Shown here one piece after another: positions 5,936 through 13,216 of a DNA stretch of 13,216 nt (the first letter of the stretch is position 1; each line of letters opens with the position of its first letter). This DNA is from Clostridia bacterium (GTDB lineage Bacteria; Bacillota; Clostridia; Christensenellales; UBA1242): the NCBI GenBank assembly GCA_028702545.1, contig JAQVOQ010000028.1, positions 1 through 13,216 of the forward strand, read 5' to 3'. The notes under the pieces are model-generated. The model was given only the letters and a program-made list of their open reading frames with translations, was not told the origin of the DNA and did not search any database. Made by a program: the position numbers and the translations under genes.

Positions 5936-5975
5936 AAATAGTTAAAATGTTTCACGTGAAACATTTTAACTATTT
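5936..5975. repeat. Perfect 40-bp palindrome around parS site 2
   Basis: The left half AAATAGTTAAAATGTTTCAC (5936-5955) is followed directly by its exact complement (5956-5975), with no spacer. The symmetry goes 12 bases beyond parS on each side. In RNA either strand would fold to a long hairpin with a T-rich tail. Confidence 0.95.
5948..5963. promoter_or_regulatory. parS: parS site 2 (perfect), centre of a 40-bp palindrome
   Basis: TGTTTCACGTGAAACA matches the bacterial parS consensus exactly. It is the centre of a perfect inverted repeat at 5936-5975, described separately. Confidence 0.97.
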
Positions 5976-6027
5976 TTAAACTATCATTTTATAAAACAAT
6001 AAATTTTGATTATACGAAGCAATACAA

Positions 6028-6043
6028 TGTTTCACGTGAAACA
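6028..6043. promoter_or_regulatory. parS: parS site 3 (perfect)
   Basis: TGTTTCACGTGAAACA is an exact consensus match, with symmetry extended by two bases on each side (AA/TT). It lies 80 bases right of site 2 and 145 bases left of the parB stop. Confidence 0.97.
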
Positions 6044-6098
6044 TTTTGATTGTTATAGTATATGTGTAATAAAATTCTTGCATATAAAAAATCTAAAT

Positions 6099-6124
6099 AA
6101 AAAACTGTCCATATCGGCCAGTTT
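6099..6124 (-). terminator. Intrinsic terminator of the parA-parB transcript
   Basis: On the minus strand AAACTG (6124-6119), mismatch, CC, loop GATAT, GG, mismatch, CAGTTT (6107-6102), ending in a T run (complement of A6099-6104). It lies about 60 bases after the parB stop. Confidence 0.7.
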
Positions 6125-6187
6125 AAATATTTTATTTATAATGAATAGTGCATAAATTGTTAATATAATGTTAATAAATTGTGGAAT

Positions 6188-7093
6188 TTATTTTTTCTTT
6201 AAAATTTCTACTAAATCATAAATTCTTTCTAAATCATCTGGGTTGTAGTAATCAATATAGATGCGTCCTCTTAAATTTGTGCCAAGAGCAGTAACTTTTG
6301 TAGAAAATACTCTTTGCATATCATTAATTAATTGTTTTAATTCAGGTGTTTGCTCTGATTTTGCTTTTGATTTTCCTTTATTTCCCATTTGCTTTTTTAC
6401 AGCGTTTTCCAAATCTCTTACTGTAATCTTTTTTGTGCACGCAAGTTTTGCTAATTTTAATTGCGCATCTCTATTTGTTACAACAACCAAACTCCTTGCG
6501 TGACCCGCAGACAGCTTTCCTTCTTCAATTAAACTAATAACTTCTGGTTCTAATTGTAAAAGCCTTATAGTATTAGCAATTGCTGGTCTACTTTTACCAA
6601 TTCTACTGGCTACAACATCTTGAGTCCAACCATATTCATCCATAAGTTCTTTAATGGCTCTTGCTGCTTCTATTGGATTAAGATCTTCACGCTGCAAATT
6701 TTCAATAATAGAAACTTCTTTGATTTCCTTTTCGCTATAATCTTTTATAATAGCAGGAATAGTTTTAAGTCCGGCTATTTTACTAGCCCTAAACCTACGC
6801 TCACCAGCAATAACCATATAGCGCGTGCCTTTTTTCACAACAATAATCGGTTGTATGACGCCATGGCTAGTAATTGATTCGCTTAATTCCTTTAATGCTT
6901 CTTCATTAAAATTCTTTCTTGGTTGATTTTTGTTAGTGTCAATCTCTGAAAGACTGATTTCTGTAATACCTTGAATATAAACAACATTATCGCCTTTTAT
7001 CATATCAGCATTTGATATTTGAGTGGTTGTTTCATCATTATCATACATTGAAAACAAAGAATCCAAACCCCTTCCTAAACCTTTTTTTACCAT
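6188..7093 (-). CDS. parB: Chromosome partitioning protein ParB (Spo0J)
   Basis: A 301-residue CTP-dependent DNA clamp that loads at parS, spreads on neighbouring DNA and recruits SMC for origin segregation. The N-terminal GLGRGLDSLF (6-14) is the ParA-stimulating peptide typical of Spo0J. The ParB/Srx CTPase domain carries NQPRKNF (56-62), GERRFRA (97-103) and ENLQREDLNP (131-140). The helix-turn-helix covers about 157-180 (TQDVVASRIGKSRPAIANTI), followed by the parS-recognition helices and a C-terminal dimerisation domain ending near residue 300. The length is normal for the family. A Shine-Dalgarno AGAGGA lies before the ATG. It follows parA by 19 bases in one operon. Its binding sites lie just downstream at 5811-6043. 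Confidence 0.97.
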   Translation of the reverse strand: MVKKGLGRGLDSLFSMYDNDETTTQISNADMIKGDNVVYIQGITEISLSEIDTNKNQPRKNFNEEALKELSESITSHGVIQPIIVVKKGTRYMVIAGERRFRASKIAGLKTIPAIIKDYSEKEIKEVSIIENLQREDLNPIEAARAIKELMDEYGWTQDVVASRIGKSRPAIANTIRLLQLEPEVISLIEEGKLSAGHARSLVVVTNRDAQLKLAKLACTKKITVRDLENAVKKQMGNKGKSKAKSEQTPELKQLINDMQRVFSTKVTALGTNLRGRIYIDYYNPDDLERIYDLVEILKKK

Positions 7094-7112
7094 TATTTAT
7101 TCCTCTTATGTT

Positions 7113-7913
7113 TTATTTTTTGTTTGATACAACCCTTACTGATACTGTATCATTATTTCTTTTTAAAAACTCTTCTGCTAATTCTAAATAAGCTATTGCG
7201 CCCTTACTTCTTGGATCATAAGTCAAAATTGGCTTGCCGTGACTAGGTGCTTCTGCTAAGCGAATATTTCTTGGAATGCTAGCCTCATAAACCTTTTTAC
7301 CAAAGAATTTTCTAATCTCATTAGAAACATCGTTAATAAGGTTGCTCCTAGCATCTTTCATTGTTAAAACAACACCTTCAATGTCTATATTGGGGTTAAG
7401 GTGCTTTTTAACAAGCTTTACCGTATTCATAAGTTGGCTTAATCCTTCTAGAGCATAAAACTCACATTGAATAGGTATTATTATACTATCAGCAGCCGTA
7501 AGCGAATTTACTGTTAATAAACCAAGCGATGGTGGACAATCTAGCGTTATGTAATCATAACTATTCCTTAATCTGTTCAATATATTTTTTATTATATTCT
7601 CTCTAGAGTCCATTTGAACAAGCTCAATCTCTGCGCCAGCTAAATTTAACTCAGATGGTATAATATCTAAACCCTCTATACTAGTCCTTTTAACAACCTC
7701 TTCAGCTGTGTTCTCACCACTTATTACATTATATATGCTCTTTAGGTCGCTTGCCTTGTCTATACCCACGCCTGTTGTCGCATTGCCTTGTGGATCCATA
7801 TCCACTATTAAAATTTTTTTACCCATAACCGCTAGATATGCTGATAAGTTGACGCAAGTCGTAGTCTTACCTACACCACCTTTTTGGTTGGCAAAAGCAA
7901 TAATTTTACCCAT
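7113..7913 (-). CDS. parA: Chromosome partitioning ATPase ParA (Soj)
   Basis: A 266-residue Walker-type ATPase that binds DNA non-specifically when ATP-bound and works with ParB in origin segregation; in relatives it also regulates DnaA. The deviant Walker A motif KGGVGKTT is at 11-18, DMDPQGN (Walker A') at about 39-45, and DCPPSLG (Walker B region) at about 124-130. It lacks an extra N-terminal DNA-binding domain, as expected of the short chromosomal Soj type. AAAGGA lies about 8 bases before ATG 7913. Two tandem TATAAT-like boxes at 7944-7956 upstream lack a good -35 box, so an internal promoter is possible but weak. No terminator separates it from rsmG 85 bases upstream, so readthrough from rsmG is likely. 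noc, present here in Bacillus, is absent. Confidence 0.97.
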   Translation of the reverse strand: MGKIIAFANQKGGVGKTTTCVNLSAYLAVMGKKILIVDMDPQGNATTGVGIDKASDLKSIYNVISGENTAEEVVKRTSIEGLDIIPSELNLAGAEIELVQMDSRENIIKNILNRLRNSYDYITLDCPPSLGLLTVNSLTAADSIIIPIQCEFYALEGLSQLMNTVKLVKKHLNPNIDIEGVVLTMKDARSNLINDVSNEIRKFFGKKVYEASIPRNIRLAEAPSHGKPILTYDPRSKGAIAYLELAEEFLKRNNDTVSVRVVSNKK

Positions 7914-7998
7914 ACTAAAATTCCTTTAAATGTTTTATTTGTTATTATATATTATAACATTAATTAAATAATTTTTCATCTTAATTTCATATAAAAAA

Positions 7999-8700
7999 TT
8001 AAAGAGGTTGAATTTTTGCCTTATTTTTATCCCTAGGATAAGCTTTTGGTGTGATGTTGCGTTTATTAATAATAACGATGTTTCTTTCAATTTCAGTTTG
8101 TGGCAAAACAACCTTATAAATACTATCAAACTCTCCACCTAAAATTTTTATAGCTTTTTTAGATTCATTTAATTCATCGGTCAAATTGTGTGCCTTGTAT
8201 GCCAAAAACTGACCCCCAACCTTAACAAAAGGCAGGCAGTACTCTGATAAAGTATTCAGTCCAGCAACGGCTCTTGCAACCGCGTAATCAAAAGACTCTC
8301 TATGTGTTTTAGCAAAATCTTCCGCTCTTGCATGAATAGACTCTACATCACTAAGCCCAAGTTCACTTACTAATTCATTTAAAAAAATAATTCTTTTATT
8401 TAAGCTATCCACCATTATAATATACAAATCCGGCCTTACAATTTTTAAGGGCAAACTAGGAAACCCCGCACCACAACCAATGTCGCAAAGAGTGGCATTT
8501 TTCTTAATCAATTTAGCCGTTACAATACTATCTAAAAAATGCTTAATATAAACATCTTCTTTTTCGGTAATTGCTGTTAGGTTAACTTTTTGATTATATT
8601 TAATTAATTTATTATAATAATGCTCAAATTGATCTAACATTTTATTGCTCAAATTAATACCTAAATTTTTTGCACTATTTTTAAAATCTAATTTGTCCAT
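7999..8700 (-). CDS. rsmG: 16S rRNA (guanine-527-N7) methyltransferase RsmG (GidB)
   Basis: A 233-residue S-adenosylmethionine-dependent enzyme that methylates G527 of 16S rRNA in the 530 loop. The AdoMet-binding motif is CDIGCGAGFP (about 72-81), followed by IIMVDSLNKRIIFL, the HARAEDFA segment, and the conserved DYAVARAVAGL and GGQFLAYK stretches. I place the start at ATG 8700, which has AAAGGA 7 bases upstream. The frame stays open to an ATG at 8757, but that would put the start codon on the -35 box of the promoter at 8729-8757, and the extra 19 residues do not look like the family. It has its own promoter and probably heads the rsmG-parA-parB unit. Confidence 0.96.
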   Translation of the reverse strand: MDKLDFKNSAKNLGINLSNKMLDQFEHYYNKLIKYNQKVNLTAITEKEDVYIKHFLDSIVTAKLIKKNATLCDIGCGAGFPSLPLKIVRPDLYIIMVDSLNKRIIFLNELVSELGLSDVESIHARAEDFAKTHRESFDYAVARAVAGLNTLSEYCLPFVKVGGQFLAYKAHNLTDELNESKKAIKILGGEFDSIYKVVLPQTEIERNIVIINKRNITPKAYPRDKNKAKIQPL

Positions 8701-8728
8701 AAATTTTTCCTTTATTTGTACTGCAATG

Positions 8729-8757
8729 AGTTTACATTTTTTATGATTTTTTGTCAA
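8729..8757 (-). promoter_or_regulatory. Promoter of rsmG (rsmG-parA-parB unit)
   Basis: On the minus strand a perfect TTGACA (8757-8752), a 17-base spacer and TAAACT (8734-8729), preceded by TG. The start of transcription would be near 8722, leaving a leader of about 20 bases before ATG 8700. This supports the shorter rsmG start. Confidence 0.65.
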
Positions 8758-8864
8758 TTATTCTATACTTTCATAACTCAAAATCACATACTCTAGCAAA
8801 TATAATTAATTTATAAAACTCAAACAAAATGCTAAATATTTGATAAATATTGTGTTTTTTTATT

Positions 8865-8891
8865 AAAAAACACTATAATTTAGTGTTTTTT
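8865..8891 (-). terminator. Intrinsic terminator after mnmG, with a competing hairpin
   Basis: Perfect 11-bp stem AAAAAACACTA (8865-8875) and TAGTGTTTTTT (8881-8891), 5-base loop, T run on the minus strand. The middle arm can also pair with GTGTTTTTT at 8852-8860 (9 bp). The remaining gene-free bases from 8892 to 9047 are plain AT-rich sequence with nothing I can name. Confidence 0.75.
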
Positions 8892-9047
8892 GAAGTTTTG
8901 TTGCATTTTTTGCAGTTTATATATATAACTTATTTTTAAATTCAAAAACAATATTTATTTAATAAAAGACAGGTAAGCTATGAGAGTTATTAAACCTAAC
9001 ACAAAAAATATACTTTGTTAAAAATCTTTTTTAAATAAATTGTATTG

Positions 9048-10916
9048 TTATCTGTTTTTTAATTTAAAATAAATAATCAAAACATTAATATCTGCTGGTG
9101 AAACGCCGCTAATTCGGCTTGCTTGTCCAAGTGATAAAGGCTTTATTTTGTTAAGCTTTTGCATAGCCTCAATTCTTAACCCTTTAACCAAACTATAATC
9201 AAAGTATTCGTCTAATTTCATATTCTCTTGTTTTTTAGCACTTTCTATTTGTTCTAACTGCCTTTTAATATAGCCATCATATTTTGTTTGAATATTTATT
9301 TGATTAATTACAGCACTGTCAAAACCCTCAAACATACCTAGTACCTCTTTAACATCAAAAGCTGTAATGTTGGATCTTTTGATTATACTATCAACCGTAA
9401 CACCGTTTTTTGGTGGCACTTCGTTTTTATCTAAAAATAAATCTATTAGTTTTTGATTAATTGGGGATATTGTTTTTTGCAAGTCTAATTTTGCCTCTTC
9501 TATTTTTTTAATTTTTTGCATCAATTTATTATATCTTGCTTTTGTTGCAAGTCCCACACTATATCCAATTTGAGTCAACCTTAAATCTGCGTTGTCTTGC
9601 CTTAAATGTAATCTATATTCTGCTCTACTAGTCATCATCCTATATGGCTCGTTTGTACCTTTGGTTACAAGGTCATCAATCAAAACTCCGATGTAAGCGT
9701 CACTTCTGGTTAAAACTAGTGGCTCTTTTCCTCTTAAGTTTAAACTAGCATTAATTCCCGCTACAAGCCCTTGTGCCGCTGCCTCTTCATAACCACTTGT
9801 ACCGTTTACTTGGCCTGCAAAATATAAACCTTTTATATTTTTGTATTCTAATGTTGGATACAAGTCTAGGCTATTTATGCAATCATATTCAATGGCATAA
9901 GCGTCTCTCATAATGCTAACATTTTCAAAACCTACTATACTTTTTAATATTCGTTTTTGAATATCAACGGGCATTGAAGTGCTAAGCCCTTGAACATAAG
10001 CTTCTTTAGTTGACATTGCTTCTGGCTCTATAAAAATTTGATGTCTCTGTTTATCAGCAAAGCGCTTTACTTTATCCTCAATTGATGGGCAATATCTAGG
10101 CCCTGTTCCCTTAATCTCACCAGAATACAACGGCGCTAAATGTATGTTGTCATTTATAATTTTATGAGTATTCTCATTTGTATATGTTAAATAACAAACA
10201 GCTTTGTTTTTGTTTTGTTTTTTTGTTAAAAAACTAAAAGTTTGAATATTGTCCTCACCATATTGAATTTCTAATTTTGAGGTATCTATGCTATCCATAT
10301 GCACCCTGTTTGGAGTGCCTGTTTTAAATCTTTTAATTTCTAGCCCTAAATCTATTAGGCTTTGAGTTAAATGATTGGCTCCTTTAAAACCATTTGGCCC
10401 AACTTCCTCAGCATAATCGCCAATTATAATTCGGCTTTTTAAATAAACTCCCGTTGCAACTATAACTTTTTTACAAGCAAAAAACTCACCCTTAGAAGTT
10501 AGTACGCCTTTTACCTCTCCATTTTCCTCGGTAATTTTAATTGCTTCCGCTTGCCTTACATATAAGTTCTTTTGATTTTCCAAAGTCTTTTTCATTTCTG
10601 TATGATATTCGATCTTGTCCACCTGAGACCTTAAACTGTGCACAGCGGGACCTTTGCCTAAGTTTAGCATACGAAGTTGAATGGTTGTTTTATCGGCATT
10701 TACGCCCATTTCTCCGCCTAATGCGTCAATCTCTGTAACTAAGTGCCCCTTAGCTGTTCCACCAATAGAAGGGTTACACGCCAAAAAAGCTATTGAGTCT
10801 AAACTCATAGTAAGTAGTACTGTATTTATGCCCGTTCTTGCAGTTGCAAGTGCTGCCTCTGAGCCTGCGTGACCAGAGCCTATTACAACCACATCATAAT
10901 CTTTAATAATTTCCAT
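9048..10916 (-). CDS. mnmG: tRNA uridine-34 5-carboxymethylaminomethyl modification enzyme MnmG (GidA)
   Basis: A 622-residue FAD- and NADH-dependent enzyme that forms the MnmE-MnmG complex and installs (carboxymethyl)aminomethyl groups at C5 of wobble U34 in tRNAs reading two-codon families. The Rossmann FAD motif GSGHAG is at 13-18, with CNPSIGG at 47-53. The two family signatures are GTGPRYCPSIEDK (270-282, Cys276 being the conserved cysteine) and AGQVNGTSGYEEAAAQG (367-383). The C-terminal helical domain that contacts MnmE and tRNA is complete, with the late motif LRIEAMQKL. Length is as expected. The ribosome binding site is weak (AAAGAGA). It starts 42 bases after the mnmE stop and is cotranscribed with it. 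It ends at the terminator at 8865-8891. Confidence 0.98.
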   Translation of the reverse strand: MEIIKDYDVVVIGSGHAGSEAALATARTGINTVLLTMSLDSIAFLACNPSIGGTAKGHLVTEIDALGGEMGVNADKTTIQLRMLNLGKGPAVHSLRSQVDKIEYHTEMKKTLENQKNLYVRQAEAIKITEENGEVKGVLTSKGEFFACKKVIVATGVYLKSRIIIGDYAEEVGPNGFKGANHLTQSLIDLGLEIKRFKTGTPNRVHMDSIDTSKLEIQYGEDNIQTFSFLTKKQNKNKAVCYLTYTNENTHKIINDNIHLAPLYSGEIKGTGPRYCPSIEDKVKRFADKQRHQIFIEPEAMSTKEAYVQGLSTSMPVDIQKRILKSIVGFENVSIMRDAYAIEYDCINSLDLYPTLEYKNIKGLYFAGQVNGTSGYEEAAAQGLVAGINASLNLRGKEPLVLTRSDAYIGVLIDDLVTKGTNEPYRMMTSRAEYRLHLRQDNADLRLTQIGYSVGLATKARYNKLMQKIKKIEEAKLDLQKTISPINQKLIDLFLDKNEVPPKNGVTVDSIIKRSNITAFDVKEVLGMFEGFDSAVINQINIQTKYDGYIKRQLEQIESAKKQENMKLDEYFDYSLVKGLRIEAMQKLNKIKPLSLGQASRISGVSPADINVLIIYFKLKNR

Positions 10917-10958
10917 ATTTTTCTCTTTTTAAAATATTTTTTGCTTTGTAAATATAAC

Positions 10959-12296
10959 CTATTTGCCTAAGCAAAATTTTGTAAATATTGCGTCAATAAT
11001 TTCTTCTCCACTCGTTTCGCCGGTAATTTCACCCAGTATTTTCCAAGCTTCCATAATATCTAGTGCAACTAGGTCAAGGCTCATCGCATTATCAATGCTA
11101 GTTAGCGCTTGTTCCAAATTTTCCAAAGCTCTTTTTAGCGCTTGTTCGTGCCTTTTGTTTGTTATTAATATGCTACTTTCAATAATATTTTTATCAATAA
11201 CGCTATTATAAATTTTTGACTTTAAATCGTCTATACCTGTTTTATTTAAAGCGCTCACCATAACAACCTTTTCTTCTAAACAAATAGGCTTATCGTTTAT
11301 GTCTTTTTTATTTTGCACTATAATTCGGTTTTTGCCACTTGTTAGGCTAAGGTTATTTACATCTTGCTCGTCTAACTTTTCTGCACCGTTTAACACAACG
11401 AGAATAATGTCGGCATAATCTAGAGTTTTATAAGCTCTTTCTATTCCTAATTTTTCTACTGTATCGTTTGAGTTTCTTAATCCTGCAGTATCTATTAAAT
11501 TGATTTTAATGCCGTTATATAAATAACTATCTTCTAAAGTATCCCTCGTTGTTCCTGCAATTTCGGTGACTATTGCTCTATCATAATTTAATAGTGCATT
11601 CATAAGGCTACTTTTGCCAACATTGGGTTTTCCTAAAATAGAAACATTGATGCCGTTTTTTATAATCTTACCAGTTTTTACTGTCAATAATAGCTCTATG
11701 ATTTGCTCTTTTGTTTTTAAAAGACTATTTTTAAATTTTTCTATAGTTGAATATTCTATATCGTGCTCGGGATAGTCTATTGCAACTTCTATTTCTGCTA
11801 ATGTGCTAGTTAAACTGTTCTGCATTACGATAACTTTTTTATTAAGCTCTCCGTTTAAAAGGTTATAACCTGCCCTAACTTGCGCTTCGCTCTCGGCGTT
11901 AATCATATCAATTATGCCTTCAGTTTTTTCAAGTGATATTTTACCATTTAAAAAAGCTCTTTTTGTAAATTCTCCGTCTTCTGCTAAGGTCGCACCTTGA
12001 TTTAGCAATTCTTCTAAAACACCGTTTGCAATAACAACGCCACCATGGCATTGAATTTCTATCATATCCTCACCGGTATAAGAATGTGGCGAGTTAAAAT
12101 ATACTAGCAATCCTTGCTCGTTAAAATTTTTTGTTTTAAGTTTAGTTAGATGCATATATCTTGGCATTATATCACCAGCGTTTTTATTTGTTAATTTTAA
12201 CACTATATTAAGCGCGTCATCACCAGACAAACGCACAATACTAATACCGCCTGTTCCAATGGGGGTAGATATTGCCGCAATTGTTTTTTGTTTCAT
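10959..12296 (-). CDS. mnmE: tRNA modification GTPase MnmE (TrmE)
   Basis: A 445-residue potassium-activated GTPase, partner of MnmG in wobble-uridine modification. The N-terminal tetrahydrofolate-binding domain begins with TIAAISTPIGTGGISIVRLSG and contains the CHGG segment near residue 83. The G domain sits inside the helical domain, with P-loop GKPNVGKS (222-229), switch GTTRD (248-252), DTAG (269-272), NKKD (329-332) and SAL (348-350). The C-terminal FCLGK is the conserved Cys motif. All catalytic elements are intact and the length is normal. AGAGGAA precedes ATG 12296. It has its own promoter at 12328-12355, and the jag terminator lies upstream, so mnmE begins a new unit. Confidence 0.98.
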   Translation of the reverse strand: MKQKTIAAISTPIGTGGISIVRLSGDDALNIVLKLTNKNAGDIMPRYMHLTKLKTKNFNEQGLLVYFNSPHSYTGEDMIEIQCHGGVVIANGVLEELLNQGATLAEDGEFTKRAFLNGKISLEKTEGIIDMINAESEAQVRAGYNLLNGELNKKVIVMQNSLTSTLAEIEVAIDYPEHDIEYSTIEKFKNSLLKTKEQIIELLLTVKTGKIIKNGINVSILGKPNVGKSSLMNALLNYDRAIVTEIAGTTRDTLEDSYLYNGIKINLIDTAGLRNSNDTVEKLGIERAYKTLDYADIILVVLNGAEKLDEQDVNNLSLTSGKNRIIVQNKKDINDKPICLEEKVVMVSALNKTGIDDLKSKIYNSVIDKNIIESSILITNKRHEQALKRALENLEQALTSIDNAMSLDLVALDIMEAWKILGEITGETSGEEIIDAIFTKFCLGK

Positions 12297-12327
12297 TTTT
12301 ATAGTTCCTCTAATTTTTTACTAAGTT

Positions 12328-12355
12328 ATTATAACACAAACAATTAATTAGTAAA
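12328..12355 (-). promoter_or_regulatory. Promoter of mnmE-mnmG
   Basis: On the minus strand TTTACT (12355-12350), a 16-base spacer and a perfect TATAAT (12333-12328). It lies between the jag terminator and the mnmE start. Confidence 0.6.
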
Positions 12356-12376
12356 GAATAAAAGTTTTTAAAAAAT

Positions 12377-12399
12377 AAAAAAAGCGGTTAATTCCGCTT
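12377..12399 (-). terminator. Intrinsic terminator of jag
   Basis: Minus-strand stem AAGCGG / CCGCTT with a 6-base loop, followed by a T run (complement of A12377-12383). It starts about 20 bases after the jag stop. Confidence 0.8.
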
Positions 12400-12420
12400 A
12401 ATTTTAATTTTAATAATAAT

Positions 12421-13216
12421 TTATTTTTTAGGCTCTATTACCAAAAATCTTCTTGGCTCTTCGCCTTTCGAATAAGTAGTAACGCCAGAATCGGTTAGAG
12501 CTGCGTGAATAATTCGTCTATCGTAGGCATTCATAGCCTCTAATCTTTGTGAGTGATTTGTTCTAATAGCTTTTTCCGCAATTCTTTTTGCTAAATTAGT
12601 TAAAGATTCTTCGCGCTTTTCTTTATAATTTTCAATATTTAAAACAATTCTTCTGCGACCCTCTTTTCCTTCTGAGTTAATTTCAACTATATTAGATATA
12701 TATTGAATAGCCACAAGCCCTTCGCCTCTATAGCCTATTAAGTGGCCTGCGTTTTCGCCGTTTAGTTCAACTAATAAATTCTCATCTTCTTCGCTTAAGA
12801 CGATTTGAGGATTTACATTAAGTTTTTCGGCTAGTGTTTTAATAAAAACAACGCTTGGTCTTTTATTAAACTCTCCGTTTGTTAATACAACTTTTTTGTA
12901 TTCCTTTTTAACCTTAGGTTTAGGCTCAGGTTTAGGCTCTAAATTAACTTCTAACAATTTTTCCACCTTAGTCACTGGCACTTTTTCTGCTTTTTTATCT
13001 TCTTTAACTTTTGTGCTTTTTTCTGCTTTTTTTACAACTTTTTTAGCCCCTGCTTTAACAACTCGTCTAATTGGTGTAACTGGTTCTGGAGCTTTAATTT
13101 CCTCTTCTTCAGTTATTATTAAAATTTTAGCTTTGGTAAAAAATCCACCCTCTGCAAGTATTTTAATATCAACATCTTCTTGGTTAACTTTTAATTCGCT
13201 CAATCCTTTACTGATT
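12421..13216 (-). CDS. jag: Jag/KhpB-like RNA-binding protein, 5' end cut by the window edge
   Basis: At least 264 residues of the KH/R3H protein that sits after yidC in Bacillota and, as KhpB/EloR, binds RNA and influences cell elongation and division. The frame is open to the window edge. The upstream residues ISKGLSELKV match the Jag N-terminal domain pattern, so the TTG at 13203 is not the true start. Counting from that TTG: the rest of the Jag-N domain is at about 1-30, a lysine/proline/glutamate-rich linker at about 35-105, a KH domain with GxxG loop GYRG at 157-160, and an R3H domain at about 207-260 (RLEAMNAYDRRIIHAAL, then RRFLVIEP). Two deviations are visible: the glycine-rich FLGxGxKPA turn of Jag-N is shortened to GGFFTKAK, and the KH loop has Tyr where Lys is usual. 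It ends at its own terminator. Confidence 0.93.
   Translation of the reverse strand, partial: ISKGLSELKVNQEDVDIKILAEGGFFTKAKILIITEEEEIKAPEPVTPIRRVVKAGAKKVVKKAEKSTKVKEDKKAEKVPVTKVEKLLEVNLEPKPEPKPKVKKEYKKVVLTNGEFNKRPSVVFIKTLAEKLNVNPQIVLSEEDENLLVELNGENAGHLIGYRGEGLVAIQYISNIVEINSEGKEGRRRIVLNIENYKEKREESLTNLAKRIAEKAIRTNHSQRLEAMNAYDRRIIHAALTDSGVTTYSKGEEPRRFLVIEPKK

Larger units (their letters stand above)
5076..6098. other. Gene-free, AT-rich origin-proximal interval with parS sites and DnaA boxes
   Basis: About 1 kb between converging genes with no credible coding sequence on either strand. It contains an inverted pair of DnaA boxes (5337-5367), a degenerate tandem repeat (5438-5510), a 30-base-spaced repeat of TTTGACCT (5632 and 5662) and three parS sites (5811-6043). 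I see nothing recognisable in 5076-5330 beyond A/T tracts. It has the makings of a replication or segregation control region. However, only two good DnaA boxes are present, and the genes on its right point toward it, which argues against a complete oriC. Confidence 0.6.

Noticed and set aside
5076..6187. This interval as the complete chromosomal oriC
   Set aside because: Only two good DnaA boxes, no dnaA beside it, and the jag-to-parB genes all point toward it, the reverse of expected leading-strand orientation from an origin here.
6261..6503. Plus-strand open frames inside parB, parA, mnmG and mnmE
   Set aside because: Antisense shadows of conserved genes with no ribosome binding sites or family features.
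8701..8757. Longer rsmG start at ATG 8757
   Set aside because: It overlaps the -35 box of a good promoter and lacks a ribosome binding site, while ATG 8700 has AAAGGA 7 bases upstream.
8980..9021. 13-codon open frame (MRVIKPNTKNILC)
   Set aside because: Too short, no clear ribosome binding site, no context; chance in AT-rich spacer.
13201..13203. TTG as the start of jag
   Set aside because: The open frame continues to the window edge with residues that fit the Jag N-terminal domain, so the gene is cut by the window.

Overview
This is a very AT-rich stretch of a bacterial chromosome, most likely a low-GC member of the Bacillota (Clostridia-like). The right two thirds hold the conserved replication-origin-proximal block jag-mnmE-mnmG-rsmG-parA-parB, all on the minus strand and in the order known from Bacillus and Clostridium, but with no noc between rsmG and parA. 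Standard stops (TAA and TAG) end every gene and TGG encodes Trp, so nothing suggests an alternative code. Genus cannot be told from the window.

Left region (1 to about 2860, plus strand): the right end of an integrated mobile element. It holds a cut-off gene of unknown function with a strong terminator, an unknown 80-residue protein, an XRE/S24-type repressor with its own promoter and a palindromic candidate operator, and a large serine recombinase. The recombinase reading frame abuts the 3' end of an intact tRNA-Ser(GCU) gene and then continues through that tRNA gene in antisense. The last residues of the recombinase lie on an intrinsic terminator for the tRNA on the opposite strand. The element's left end is outside the window.

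Middle region (2860 to 6187): the minus-strand tRNA-Ser unit has a perfect consensus promoter and a decayed tRNA-Ser-like copy upstream of the intact gene. Next is a plus-strand PHP-domain phosphoesterase with a long unassigned C-terminal helical part. A gene-free interval of about 1.1 kb follows, between the converging PHP and parB genes. It contains an inverted pair of perfect DnaA boxes, a degenerate tandem repeat and three parS sites within about 230 bases. One parS is the centre of a perfect 40-bp palindrome.

Right region (6188 to 13216, minus strand): ParB and ParA act with the parS cluster in origin segregation and chromosome organisation. RsmG methylates 16S rRNA. MnmE and MnmG together modify the wobble uridine of a set of tRNAs. 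Jag (KhpB-like) is an RNA-binding KH/R3H protein, cut by the right window edge. Visible signals suggest three transcription units: jag with its terminator; mnmE-mnmG with its own promoter and terminator; rsmG-parA-parB with its own promoter and terminator. All six genes point away from the right edge, so oriC/dnaA is expected beyond it.
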